Shown here: positions 1 to 8,111 of the stretch, in pieces
Numbering within the stretch: position 1 is the stretch's first letter
Layout of the letters: every line of letters starts with the position of its first letter
From: Rhodobacter xanthinilyticus
GTDB taxonomy: Bacteria; Pseudomonadota; Alphaproteobacteria; Rhodobacterales; Rhodobacteraceae
Length of the DNA: 64,000 bases
Direction of reading: 5' to 3'
Assembly (NCBI RefSeq): GCF_001856665.1
Contig: NZ_CP017781.1
Span: 310,001-374,000 of the forward strand
Position numbers and translations under genes: made by a program
Notes under the pieces: model-generated
The model's input: the letters and a program-made list of their open reading frames with translations, nothing else
The model's database searches: none
Told to the model about the DNA's origin: nothing

Positions 1-91
1 CGGTCAGCGCATCGCCGAGCGCCACGACGAGCCCGCCCGAGGGCGTGGGGCCGAGCGGGATGCGGTTGGAAAGACAGATGAGTCGGCCCAT
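1..91 (-). CDS. otsA: Trehalose-6-phosphate synthase, N-terminus only (runs off the window)
   Basis: The first 30 codons are visible, starting at the ATG at 91-89 and leaving the window at base 1. The start reads MGRLICLSNRIPLG, the typical opening of GT20 trehalose-phosphate synthases, in which the Arg-Ile-Pro segment precedes the glycine-rich donor-binding loop (here PSGGLVVAL). The enzyme transfers glucose from a nucleotide sugar to glucose-6-phosphate in the cytoplasm. The start overlaps the otsB stop as TGATG, so translation is probably coupled and otsB comes first. The catalytic domain lies outside the window. Confidence 0.85.
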   Translation of the reverse strand, partial: MGRLICLSNRIPLGPTPSGGLVVALGDALT

Positions 92-828
92 CACGCGCCC
101 CCCTCGAGCCAGGAAAGCACCGCCGCCGGGTCCGCCAGCCGATAGCGCGCCGCCGTCTCCCCCGGGCCGACCTTGACGCCATAGCCCCCCTGCGCCGCGG
201 CCCAGGCGATGGCGGGCTCATCGGTCGTGTCATCGCCCAGAAACACCGGCCTGCGCCCGGCAAAGCGGGGCAGATCCCAAAGCCGGGCGAGGGCGCGATC
301 TTTCGACGCAGAGGCCGGGCGCAGCTCATAGGCCATCTTCGCGGGCTGCACCGAAAAACCCGAAAACTGCTGGAGTAGAGACTGAATGAAGGCCTCAACT
401 TCGGGGCCGAAGTCGGGCCGGCTGCGGTAATGCAGCGCCGCGCCATGGGCTTTGGGCTCGTAAAGCAGCCGTTCTGCCCGCGCGAAGGCCGACATGCGCG
501 ATTGCAGCGCCGCCAGAGCCTCCGGGGGCGGCGTATCGGCGCCCGAAAGCCCGCGCGCCTCGGCGCCGTGACCGCCGATGATCAGCCCGCCGAAGCCGTC
601 GAGATAGCGCACCAGTTCCGCAAGATTTCGACCCGAAACCAGCGCAAAAGCCCCTCCGAGGGCGCCTTCCAGCGCCGCGAGCCGGGCGGCAAGGCCGGGT
701 GGCAGCGTGATCGCATCGGGGCGCGGGGCGATCTCGACGAGGGTGCCATCGAAATCGAGAAACAGCGCATCGCGGGCGATATCGAGGGGCGGCGGCGGGG
801 CGAGGAGCGGCTCGGTGAACAGGGGCAT
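91..828 (-). CDS. otsB: Trehalose-6-phosphate phosphatase
   Basis: A 245-residue HAD-superfamily phosphatase that removes phosphate from trehalose-6-phosphate, the second step of the OtsA/OtsB pathway for this osmolyte and stress protectant. The nucleophile motif DFDGTLVE begins near residue 25 and the acidic motif GDDTTDE near residue 198; the cap domain between them carries an SGR motif. The length fits the family. The ATG at 828 was chosen because the HAD motif follows within 25 residues and an upstream extension has no homologous character. The gene heads an otsB-otsA unit read leftward. A candidate general-stress promoter lies at 883-907, leaving a leader of about 50 nt. Confidence 0.9.
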   Translation of the reverse strand: MPLFTEPLLAPPPPLDIARDALFLDFDGTLVEIAPRPDAITLPPGLAARLAALEGALGGAFALVSGRNLAELVRYLDGFGGLIIGGHGAEARGLSGADTPPPEALAALQSRMSAFARAERLLYEPKAHGAALHYRSRPDFGPEVEAFIQSLLQQFSGFSVQPAKMAYELRPASASKDRALARLWDLPRFAGRRPVFLGDDTTDEPAIAWAAAQGGYGVKVGPGETAARYRLADPAAVLSWLEGGA

Positions 829-882
829 ATCTGGCTGTGTCAGTCTCTTCGTTTTGAAAGGGATGCATTGACGCACCGCGAA

Positions 883-907
883 AACGCGATAAGTCGGGGA
901 TGGTTCC
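883..907 (-). promoter_or_regulatory. Candidate EcfG (general stress sigma) promoter for otsBA
   Basis: On the minus strand, GGAAC (907-903) is followed after exactly 16 nt by CGTT (886-883). This equals the GGAAC-N16/17-CGTT consensus of the alphaproteobacterial EcfG sigma factors. Trehalose genes are classic members of that regulon, and the predicted start lies about 50 nt before otsB. No sigma gene is in the window, and presence of EcfG in this strain is not shown. Confidence 0.5.
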
Positions 908-924
908 GAAAAAAGGACAAGAAA

Positions 925-1974
925 ATGACCGCAAACCCGCGCCTTGCCCATGCCCCCGCCGACCATCCGCCCGTGAAGGCGGCCAAGATCGGGCTTCTGG
1001 TGGCCAATCTCGGCACGCCGGACGCCACCGATTACTGGTCGATGCGGCGCTATCTGAACGAATTTCTCTCGGATAAGCGGGTGATCGATTTTCCGGCGTG
1101 GAAATGGCAGCCGCTGTTGCAGTTGATCATCCTGAGCAAGCGGCCCTTCACCTCGGGCAAGAACTACCGCTCGATCTGGAACAATGAGGCGAATGAGAGC
1201 CCGCTGATGACGATCACCAAGCAGCAGGTCGCCAAGCTCCGCGCGGCGGTGGCGGCGCGCTATGGCGCCGAGGTGATGGTCGATTTCTGCATGCGTTACG
1301 GCAACCCCTCGACCGAGTCGGTGGTCGATCGGATGGTGCAGGCGGGCTGCGAGAAGATCCTGTTCGTGCCGCTTTATCCGCAATATGCGGGCGCGACTTC
1401 GGCCACGGCGAATGATCAGTTCTTCCGCGCGCTGATGAAGCAAAAGCGCCAGCCCGCGGTGCGGATTGCGCCGGAGTATTTCGACCGGCCGAGCTATATC
1501 GAGGCGCTGGCTGCGTCTGTCGAGCGGGTCTATGCGACGCTGCCGCGGCGGCCCGATGTGCTTGTGGCCTCGTATCACGGCATGCCCAAGCGCTATCTGA
1601 TGGAGGGCGACCCCTACCATTGTCAGTGTCAGAAGACCTCGCGGCTGTTGCGGGAGCGGCTGGGCTGGGAGAAGGGCGATATCGACACGACGTTCCAATC
1701 GGTCTTTGGGCGCGAGGAATGGCTCAAGCCCTACACGGTCGAGCATGTCGCCGAGCTCGCGAAGGCCGGCAAGAAGAATATCGCGGTGATTTCGCCGGCG
1801 TTTTCGGCGGATTGCATCGAGACACTGGAGGAGATCAACGGCGAGATCCGCGAGGCGTTCGAGCATGCGGGGGGGGAGAGCTTCACCTATATCCCCTGTC
1901 TCAACGACGACGATCTGCATATCGCGGCGCTGATGGATCTGGTGGGGGACAATCTCGCGGGCTGGATCGGCTGA
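925..1974 (+). CDS. hemH: Ferrochelatase
   Basis: A 349-residue ferrochelatase that inserts ferrous iron into protoporphyrin IX, the last step of protoheme synthesis, probably at the inner face of the membrane. The conserved metal-site histidine is in SYHGMPKRY (His about 218) and the second catalytic acidic cluster is in the segment around SADCIETLEE near residue 300. The N-terminal LLVNLGTP-like motif appears as LLVANLGTPD. The reading frame stays open upstream through antisense otsB, but the ATG at 925 is where family similarity begins, preceded by a purine-rich AAGGACAAG. The gene is divergent from otsB and convergent with mog, and an inverted repeat follows the stop. Confidence 0.95.
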   Translation: MTANPRLAHAPADHPPVKAAKIGLLVANLGTPDATDYWSMRRYLNEFLSDKRVIDFPAWKWQPLLQLIILSKRPFTSGKNYRSIWNNEANESPLMTITKQQVAKLRAAVAARYGAEVMVDFCMRYGNPSTESVVDRMVQAGCEKILFVPLYPQYAGATSATANDQFFRALMKQKRQPAVRIAPEYFDRPSYIEALAASVERVYATLPRRPDVLVASYHGMPKRYLMEGDPYHCQCQKTSRLLRERLGWEKGDIDTTFQSVFGREEWLKPYTVEHVAELAKAGKKNIAVISPAFSADCIETLEEINGEIREAFEHAGGESFTYIPCLNDDDLHIAALMDLVGDNLAGWIG

Positions 1975-1983
1975 GGGGGCGGA

Positions 1984-2031
1984 GCGGGGCTCTGCCCCGC
2001 ACCCCGGGATATTTGAGGCAAGATGAAAGGG
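1984..2031. repeat. 3'-end repeat, variant A copy 1 (hemH/mog junction)
   Basis: A GC hairpin (GCGGGGC, loop TCT, GCCCCGC, 1984-2000) followed by the core GGGATATTTGAGG and CAAGATGAAAGGG. The core ends at 2031 and touches the reverse-complemented mog stop at 2032. Read from mog, the element starts right after the stop as CCCTTTCATCTTGCC. Related copies occur at 47793, 53958 and 56776. There is no U-tract, so it is not a standard intrinsic terminator. Confidence 0.7.
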
Positions 2032-2559
2032 TTATTTCGCCTTCGGGCGGAAGGCCGCGATCTTGGCAGGATCGGTGTCGATGAAGCCTGCGCCGATCAG
2101 ATCGAGGCAATAGGGCACGGCCGCGAAGACCGCGTTGAGGCAGGTCGCGATGGCGGAGGGTTTGCCGGGGAGCGTGATGATCAGGCTCTGGCCGGCGATG
2201 CCGGCGGTCTGGCGTGAGAGGATCGCGGTAGGCACCTCGAGGAGCGAGGCGCGGCGCATTTCCTCGCCGAAACCGGCGAGTTCCTTCTCGATCACATCGG
2301 CGACGCCTTCGGGGGTTTCATCGCGCGGGGCGGGGCCGGTGCCGCCGGTGACGAGGATCAGCGCGGCCTGTTCCGCGACCAGCTGGCGCAGCATTCGGGC
2401 GACGCTGTCGCGGCCATCGGGGATGATGTGCCGGGTGAGGAGGAGCGGCGTGGTCACCACGCCGCGCAGCCAGTCTTCGCAGCCGGGGCCGCCCTTATCC
2501 TCATATTCGCCGCGGCTGGCGCGGTCGGAGACGGTGACAATGGCGGCCCGGACGCTCAT
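2032..2559 (-). CDS. mog: Molybdopterin adenylyltransferase
   Basis: A 175-residue MoaB/Mog-family protein that adenylylates molybdopterin ahead of molybdate insertion in molybdenum cofactor synthesis. Diagnostic segments are [18 protein letters not shown] at the N-terminus, [14 protein letters not shown] in the middle (substrate-binding loop) and LPGKPSA near residue 130. MoaB paralogues share this fold, but the LPGKPSA segment and this length favour the Mog type. The start ATG overlaps the argG stop as ATGA, so the two are co-transcribed although functionally unrelated. The gene ends against the 3' repeat element. Confidence 0.85.
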   Translation of the reverse strand: MSVRAAIVTVSDRASRGEYEDKGGPGCEDWLRGVVTTPLLLTRHIIPDGRDSVARMLRQLVAEQAALILVTGGTGPAPRDETPEGVADVIEKELAGFGEEMRRASLLEVPTAILSRQTAGIAGQSLIITLPGKPSAIATCLNAVFAAVPYCLDLIGAGFIDTDPAKIAAFRPKAK

Positions 2560-3782
2560 TTCTTCACGCGCGCGTTGCGGGTCGCGATCAGCTTCAGGCG
2601 CAGCGCGTTCAGGTGGATGAACCCGGCCGCATCGCGTTGATCATAGGCGCCCGCGTCTTCCTCGAAGGTGACGTGCTTCTCGGAATAGAGCGAATAATCC
2701 GACCAGCGCGCCACGGTCCGCGCCACGCCCTTGTAGAGCTTGAGCCGCACGGTGCCCGAGACATATTCCTGGGTCTTGTCGATCAGCGCCTGCAGCGCCT
2801 CGCGCTCGGGCGAGAACCAGAAGCCGTTGTAGACCAGTTCCGCATAGCGCGGCATGATCGAATCCTTCAGGTGGCCCGCGCCGCTGTCGAGGGTGATCTG
2901 TTCGATGCCACGGTGGGCTTCGAGCAGGATCGTGCCGCCGGGGGTCTCGTAGACGCCACGCGATTTCATGCCGACAAAGCGGTTTTCGACGAAATCGAGA
3001 AGCCCGATGCCGTGTTTGCCGCCGAGCTCGTTGAGCTTCGTCAGGATCGTCGCGGGCGACATCGCCTCGCCGTTGATCGCGACCGCATCGCCCTTCTCGA
3101 AGGTCACTTCGATGAACTCTGCCTCATCGGGCGCATCCTCGACCGCAACGATGCGCTGGGCGACGTAATCGGGCGCCTCTTCGGCCGGGTTTTCCAGAAC
3201 CGTGCCCTCGGAGGAGGTGTGCAGCAGGTTCGCATCGACCGAGAACGGCGCCTCGCCGCGCTTGTTCTTGGCGATCGGGATCTGGTTCAGCTCGGCGAAT
3301 TCGATCAGCTTGGTGCGCGAGGTCAGATCCCAGAGCCGCCAGGGCGCGATCACCTTGATCGCGGGGTCGAGGGCGGCCACGCCCAGCTCGAAGCGGACCT
3401 GGTCGTTGCCTTTGCCGGTCGCACCATGGGCCACCGCATCGGCACCCGAGGCTTGGGCGATCTCGACGAGATATTTCGAGATCAGCGGCCGCGCGATCGA
3501 GGTGCCGAGCAGGTAGAGCCCCTCATAGACCGCATTGGCGCGGAACATCGGGAAGACGAAATCGCGCACGAATTCTTCGCGCAGGTCGACGATATGGATG
3601 TTCTCGGGCTTGATGCCCAGCAGTTCGGCCTTGGCGCGCGCCGGCTCCAGCTCCTCGCCCTGACCGAGGTCGGCGGTGAAGGTGACCACCTCGCAGCCGT
3701 ATTCGGTCTGCAGCCATTTCAGGATGATCGAGGTGTCGAGGCCACCCGAATAGGCGAGCACGACTTTCTTGGGAGCGGACAT
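2556..3782 (-). CDS. argG: Argininosuccinate synthase
   Basis: A 408-residue enzyme joining citrulline and aspartate with ATP to make argininosuccinate, the penultimate arginine step. The PP-loop AYSGGLDTS spans residues 10-18 and the [13 protein letters not shown] block for substrate binding is intact. The ATG at 3782 is chosen over an upstream in-frame codon because a strong GGAGG lies just ahead and the family N-terminus is [14 protein letters not shown]. The last bases overlap mog. A sigma70-like promoter is visible at 3816-3844. argJ, another arginine gene, lies 28 kb away. Confidence 0.97.
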   Translation of the reverse strand: MSAPKKVVLAYSGGLDTSIILKWLQTEYGCEVVTFTADLGQGEELEPARAKAELLGIKPENIHIVDLREEFVRDFVFPMFRANAVYEGLYLLGTSIARPLISKYLVEIAQASGADAVAHGATGKGNDQVRFELGVAALDPAIKVIAPWRLWDLTSRTKLIEFAELNQIPIAKNKRGEAPFSVDANLLHTSSEGTVLENPAEEAPDYVAQRIVAVEDAPDEAEFIEVTFEKGDAVAINGEAMSPATILTKLNELGGKHGIGLLDFVENRFVGMKSRGVYETPGGTILLEAHRGIEQITLDSGAGHLKDSIMPRYAELVYNGFWFSPEREALQALIDKTQEYVSGTVRLKLYKGVARTVARWSDYSLYSEKHVTFEEDAGAYDQRDAAGFIHLNALRLKLIATRNARVKK

Positions 3783-3815
3783 GGGTTGCCTCCGGCTGAT
3801 GCACATTCAGCGGGG

Positions 3816-3844
3816 GGGATAGGACGTTTTCACCTGTTTCTCAA
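3816..3844 (-). promoter_or_regulatory. argG: Putative argG promoter
   Basis: On the minus strand TTGAGA (3844-3839) is followed after 17 nt by TATCCC (3821-3816), with argG starting about 33 nt further on. The same bases also read CTTG-N18-CCTATCC, close to the alphaproteobacterial heat-shock consensus, so the sigma factor is not certain. Confidence 0.4.
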
Positions 3845-3933
3845 GGGCTCCGGCGCGGTTTGCGCGGCTCAATTGTGCCCGATACAAGCCGCGCCCCCTT
3901 GCGCGGCGTCCCGTTCGGCGCCAAAGCTGCGCC

Positions 3934-5181
3934 ATGACCCAATTCGCCCTCGAAGCCCTCGCCGCCGCGCGCGCCCTGCGCAGCCTCTTTCCGGCCACGC
4001 CGTTGCAGCGCAACGACCATCTTTCCAAGCGCTTCGACGCCGATATCTGGCTCAAGCGCGAGGATCTGACGCCGGTGCGCAGCTACAAGATCCGCGGCGC
4101 CTTCACCGCGATGCGCAAGCTGCGCGAGCGCGAGCCGGGGGCGGCGCATTTCGTCTGCGCGAGCGCGGGCAACCATGCGCAGGGCGTGGCCTTCGCCTGC
4201 CGCCATTTCGGCGTGAAAGGCACGATCTTCATGCCGGTCACCACGCCCCAGCAAAAGATCGACAAGACCAAGACCTTCGGCGGCGATGCGATCGAGGTGG
4301 TGCTGACGGGCGATTATTTCGACCAGACGCTCGCCGCCTCGCAGGCCTATTGCGCCGAAGTGGGCGCCTATTTCCTCGCGCCCTTCGACGACCCCGATGT
4401 GATCGAGGGCCAGGCCTCGGTCGGCGTCGAGATCCTCGATCAGCTCACCCGCGCGCCCGATCTGGTGATCCTGCCGGTCGGCGGCGGCGGCCTCGCGGCG
4501 GGCGTCACCGGCTATCTGCGCGCCACCGCCCCGGGGGCCGTGTTCCGCTTCGTCGAGCCCTTGGGCGGCGCGAGCCTCACCGCCGCCGTCGCCGCGCGCG
4601 AGCCGGTAACGCTCAAACATATCAATAGTTTCGTCGACGGCGCCGCGGTTGCGCGTATCGGCGCGACGCCGTTCCGCGCGCTCGATTGGGTCACGCCCGA
4701 GATGATCCTGCGCGCCCCCGAAGACCGGATCTGCGTGACCATGCTCGAGATGCTCAACGTCGAGGGGATCGTGCTCGAACCCGCCGGCGCGCTCTCGATC
4801 GACGTGCTGCCCGAGCTCGCCGAGACGATCCGCGGCAAGACCGTGGTCTGTGTCACTTCGGGGGGCAATTTCGATTTCGAGCGCCTGCCCGAGGTCAAGG
4901 AACGCGCGCAGCGCTACTCCGGCCTGAAGAAATATTTCATCCTGCGGATGCCCCAGCGCCCCGGCGCGCTGCGCGAGTTTCTGCAAATGCTCGGACCGGA
5001 CGACGATATCGCCCGGTTCGAATATCTCAAGAAATCCGCCCGCAACTTCGGCTCGGTCCTGATCGGGATCGAGACGAAACAGGCGGCGAGCTTCACGCGC
5101 CTCACCGACCAGCTCGACGCGGCGGGGTTCACCTACCGCGACATCACCGAGGATGAGGCGCTCGCCGAATTCCTGATCTGA
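3934..5181 (+). CDS. ilvA: Threonine ammonia-lyase (threonine dehydratase)
   Basis: A 415-residue fold-type II PLP enzyme that deaminates threonine to 2-oxobutanoate, the committed step to isoleucine. The PLP lysine is in SYKIRGA (Lys52) and the phosphate-binding glycine loop GGGGLAAG lies near residue 184. The last 85 residues resemble a single ACT-like regulatory segment (RMPQRPGALREF, then an FGSVLIGIE strand), as in the shorter biosynthetic IlvA. Catabolic TdcB enzymes lack this tail, which argues for the isoleucine-sensitive form. The stop abuts the stop of the convergent Hpt gene with no spacer. Confidence 0.92.
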   Translation: MTQFALEALAAARALRSLFPATPLQRNDHLSKRFDADIWLKREDLTPVRSYKIRGAFTAMRKLREREPGAAHFVCASAGNHAQGVAFACRHFGVKGTIFMPVTTPQQKIDKTKTFGGDAIEVVLTGDYFDQTLAASQAYCAEVGAYFLAPFDDPDVIEGQASVGVEILDQLTRAPDLVILPVGGGGLAAGVTGYLRATAPGAVFRFVEPLGGASLTAAVAAREPVTLKHINSFVDGAAVARIGATPFRALDWVTPEMILRAPEDRICVTMLEMLNVEGIVLEPAGALSIDVLPELAETIRGKTVVCVTSGGNFDFERLPEVKERAQRYSGLKKYFILRMPQRPGALREFLQMLGPDDDIARFEYLKKSARNFGSVLIGIETKQAASFTRLTDQLDAAGFTYRDITEDEALAEFLI

Positions 5182-5511
5182 TCAGGCGGCGGCGAAGACC
5201 TCATCGAGCTTGCCGAGGAAAATCTCCTTCGACTTGCCGTAACAATCGAGGATCGCCGGGACATCGATCTCGTCCGAGCGCCCGGCGACCGCCTTGCGTT
5301 CGCCATCCTGACACATCGCCCCGAAGGCCGCGAACCCGAGGTTCCACGCCGATCCCTTCAGGAAATGCAGCTCATCTTCGAGCTTTTCGCGACGTTGCCC
5401 GAGGCGCATGACAACGCCCTCGACCTCATCCAGAAACAGCTCAAGCACTTCGTCGAATCCTTCCGGCCCAATCTCTGAGCGCAATTCGACCACCCGTTGC
5501 CAATCTATCAT
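5182..5511 (-). CDS. Hpt-domain phosphotransfer protein
   Basis: A 109-residue stand-alone histidine phosphotransfer protein. The phosphoryl-accepting histidine is His49 in HFLKGSAWNLG, the canonical HxLKGSA signature, inside a mostly helical protein. The ATG at 5511 has GGAGGT six bases upstream; the eight extra residues upstream in frame have no such site. It is divergent from a response regulator with a phosphatase output at 5656, so I infer it donates to or drains that receiver. No histidine kinase is in the window. Confidence 0.8.
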   Translation of the reverse strand: MIDWQRVVELRSEIGPEGFDEVLELFLDEVEGVVMRLGQRREKLEDELHFLKGSAWNLGFAAFGAMCQDGERKAVAGRSDEIDVPAILDCYGKSKEIFLGKLDEVFAAA

Positions 5512-5655
5512 GGCCACCTCCACAGAATCCTTCACCGCCCTTGACGGTACGGGGCAAAGATTTCGGAGTGTTTAACCCCCGTATTCTTTACGCTGTTCAC
5601 CGGATGTTAAAGCCCTCGCGTCAGGATCTTCGCAAAGGTTTCAATTGACGGTTTC

Positions 5656-6942
5656 ATGGTGCGCGACTCCTCGCAGCAACTCATCGGATACGGGCCCACC
5701 GCCCGGAACGGCACGCCGCGGCGCGTGCTCGTCGTCGATGACAGCCGCATGCAACGCCGCATCCTGACCGTTCAGCTGACCCGCTCGGGCTATGATGTGA
5801 TGGAGGCGAGCTCCGCCGAGGAGGCGCTGCGGATCTGCGCCGAATGTGAGCCCGATATCGTCCTGTCGGACTGGATGATGCCCGGCATGACCGGCCTCGA
5901 TTTCTGCCGCGCCTTCCGCAAGATGGACAGGGCGGGGTATGGCTATTTCATCCTGCTCACCTCGAAGACCGAAAAAAACGAGGTTGCCCAAGGGCTTGAG
6001 AGCGGCGCGGATGATTTTCTCTCGAAGCCCGTCAACGGCGATGAGCTGCGCGCGCGGCTGAGCGCGGGCGAGCGGATCCTCGTCATGGAACATGAGCTGA
6101 AGGAGAAGAACCGCCTCCTCTCCTCGACTCTGACCGAGCTTCAGGGCCTTTACGACGTCATCGACCGCGATCTGACCGAGGCCTGCAAGCTGCAACAGAG
6201 CCTCGTCAAGGAGCGCCACCGCTCCTTCGGCAATGCCGAGGTCTCGCTGATGCTGCGCCCCTCGGGCCATGTCGGCGGCGATCTGGTCGGCTTCTTCCCG
6301 ATCAACGCGCGCCGGGTGGGGGTCTACGGGATCGATGTCTCGGGCCATGGCATCACCTCGGCGCTGATGACGGCGCGACTCGCGGGCTATCTCTCCGGCT
6401 CCTCGCCCGATCAGAACATCGCCCTGATCCAGAGCGAATTCGGCATCTATGACGCGCGCCCGCCGGGCGAGCTCGCCGCCTATCTGAACACGCTCGTGCT
6501 CGAGGAAATGCAGACCGAGAGCTATTTCACCCTGATTTACGCCGATATCGACCTGATCTCCGGCAAGGTCGAGATCGTGCAGGCCGGCCACCCCTATCCG
6601 GCGGTGCAACGCGCGAGCGGCGAGGTCGAGTTCCTCGGCGCCGGCGGCTTGCCGGTCGGGCTGATCGAGGGCGCTGACTATGACACGATCACCACCCATC
6701 TCAAACCCGGCGACCGGCTCTTTCTGATGTCGGATGGCATCACCGAGGCGACCGACCCCGCCGGCGACATGCTCGGCGAATCGGGCCTCGCGCAGATCAT
6801 ACGCAAATCCGCCGCCATGCGCGGCGCGGCCTTCCTCGACGCGATCTACTGGGATATCGAAACCTTCTCGAACGGCAACCTCGTCGATGATGTCTCGGCG
6901 GTGTTCTTCGAATTCGACGGCGCCAAGGAAAACGTCGGTTAA
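5656..6942 (+). CDS. Response regulator with PP2C-type (RsbU/SpoIIE) phosphatase output
   Basis: A 428-residue two-domain signalling protein. Residues 23-135 are a CheY-like receiver with the acidic pair VVDDS, the phosphoacceptor Asp72 in LSDWMMPGM and the conserved lysine in LSKPVN. A helical linker at 135-185 probably forms a coiled coil. Residues 195-422 are a PPM/PP2C serine phosphatase domain with metal-site motifs GGDLVG, YGIDVSGHG and LMSDGITEA. Such proteins dephosphorylate anti-anti-sigma (STAS) partners in partner-switching systems; no STAS or anti-sigma gene is present here. No Shine-Dalgarno is close to the ATG, so the start could be leaderless. The end overlaps the HlyD-type gene by 4 nt, tail to tail. 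Confidence 0.88.
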   Translation: MVRDSSQQLIGYGPTARNGTPRRVLVVDDSRMQRRILTVQLTRSGYDVMEASSAEEALRICAECEPDIVLSDWMMPGMTGLDFCRAFRKMDRAGYGYFILLTSKTEKNEVAQGLESGADDFLSKPVNGDELRARLSAGERILVMEHELKEKNRLLSSTLTELQGLYDVIDRDLTEACKLQQSLVKERHRSFGNAEVSLMLRPSGHVGGDLVGFFPINARRVGVYGIDVSGHGITSALMTARLAGYLSGSSPDQNIALIQSEFGIYDARPPGELAAYLNTLVLEEMQTESYFTLIYADIDLISGKVEIVQAGHPYPAVQRASGEVEFLGAGGLPVGLIEGADYDTITTHLKPGDRLFLMSDGITEATDPAGDMLGESGLAQIIRKSAAMRGAAFLDAIYWDIETFSNGNLVDDVSAVFFEFDGAKENVG

Positions 6943-8111
6943 GGCTCGCGCAAAGCCTCGCGCGATTTGTAGAGCGGCTTGAGCAGATATTGCAGGATCG
7001 TCTTCTCGCCGGTGTGCAGCTCGACCGTCGCCTGCATCCCCGGCCGGATCTCGAGCGCGCGCTGCCGCTCGGTCAGGTTCGCCAGATCCACCCGCAGCGT
7101 CACCTTGTAATGCGGGTCGCCATCGGGTTTGCGCTCGTCCTTGAACGTATCGGCCGAGACCACCTGCACCTTGCCCTGCAAACTGCCGTAAATCGTGTAA
7201 TCATAGGCCGAGAGCTTGATCGTCGCATCCTGCCCGGGCCGCACATTCGCGATATCTTTCGGCGCGATCTGCGCCTCCACGAACAGCTCCTCGTCGAGCG
7301 GGATGATCTGCATGATCTCCTCGCCGGGCCGCACCACCCCGCCGATCGTGGTGATCGAGAGCTTGTTGACGATCCCCTTCATCGGCGCGGTCAGCACCGT
7401 GCGGTCGAGCTGATCCTCCGACAGCCGCAGCTGCTGGCGCAGCGCGCTGAGTTCCTTGAGCGTGTCGGAATAGTCCGATGCGCGTTCGAGCTCGGCCTGG
7501 GTGACGATCTCGCCGAGCCCCTTCTCCGCATCGGAGGCCACCTTGCGCGCCCGCGTCAGCTCGATCAGCGAAGCAACCTCGCGCTGATACATCTTCTCGA
7601 GCAGATCGCGTTCCGTCCGGGCCTGTTTCACCACCGCCTCGGCGCCCTTCTTGCGGCCCTGATAATCCTCGAGCCGCGCGGTCAGCAACGTGCGCTCCGA
7701 GGCCACGATCTCGGGCACGAGCGCCTCCTGCGCGGCGCTCACCTCGAACTGATCGACCCCCGCCATCTCCGCCTCAAGGCGCAGCTGCCGGATCTCCATC
7801 GCGGCGATTTTCTCATCGAGATCATCGACTTGCGTCTGATATTGGGTGCCGTAGAGTCGCGCCAGAACGGTGCCCGGCTCGACCACATCGCCCTCCGAGA
7901 CCTCGAGCTGCGCCAAGATCCCGCCCTCGAGGTTCTGGATGATCTGCGGCTTCGAGGAGGACACGATCTCGCCCGGGCCGCGCACGATCTGGTCGACCCA
8001 AGCCACCGAGGCCCAGCCCAGAAACACCAGCACCACCACCGCGATCAGCCAGATCGTGACGCTCATCCGCCGGTGTTTGCCCGCCAGCATCGCCGGGTCG
8101 ACCGTGCTCAT
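6939..8111 (-). CDS. Type I secretion membrane fusion protein (HlyD/PrsE family)
   Basis: A 390-residue periplasmic adaptor. It has one membrane segment at about residues 17-40, a biotinyl/lipoyl-like hairpin (IQNLEGGILAQLEVSEGDVV), a long coiled coil at about 90-230 and the C-terminal beta-barrel with the RPGMQATVELHTGEKT tail typical of T1SS adaptors. It links the inner-membrane ABC exporter to the outer-membrane TolC-type channel. The start overlaps the exporter stop as ATGA. It is last in the adhesin, TolC-like, ABC, HlyD order. Confidence 0.93.
   Translation of the reverse strand: MSTVDPAMLAGKHRRMSVTIWLIAVVVLVFLGWASVAWVDQIVRGPGEIVSSSKPQIIQNLEGGILAQLEVSEGDVVEPGTVLARLYGTQYQTQVDDLDEKIAAMEIRQLRLEAEMAGVDQFEVSAAQEALVPEIVASERTLLTARLEDYQGRKKGAEAVVKQARTERDLLEKMYQREVASLIELTRARKVASDAEKGLGEIVTQAELERASDYSDTLKELSALRQQLRLSEDQLDRTVLTAPMKGIVNKLSITTIGGVVRPGEEIMQIIPLDEELFVEAQIAPKDIANVRPGQDATIKLSAYDYTIYGSLQGKVQVVSADTFKDERKPDGDPHYKVTLRVDLANLTERQRALEIRPGMQATVELHTGEKTILQYLLKPLYKSREALREP

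Noticed and set aside
829-924. A hemH promoter from TTGACG at 868
   Set aside because: No acceptable -10 at 16-18 nt; the nearest candidate is at 13 nt.
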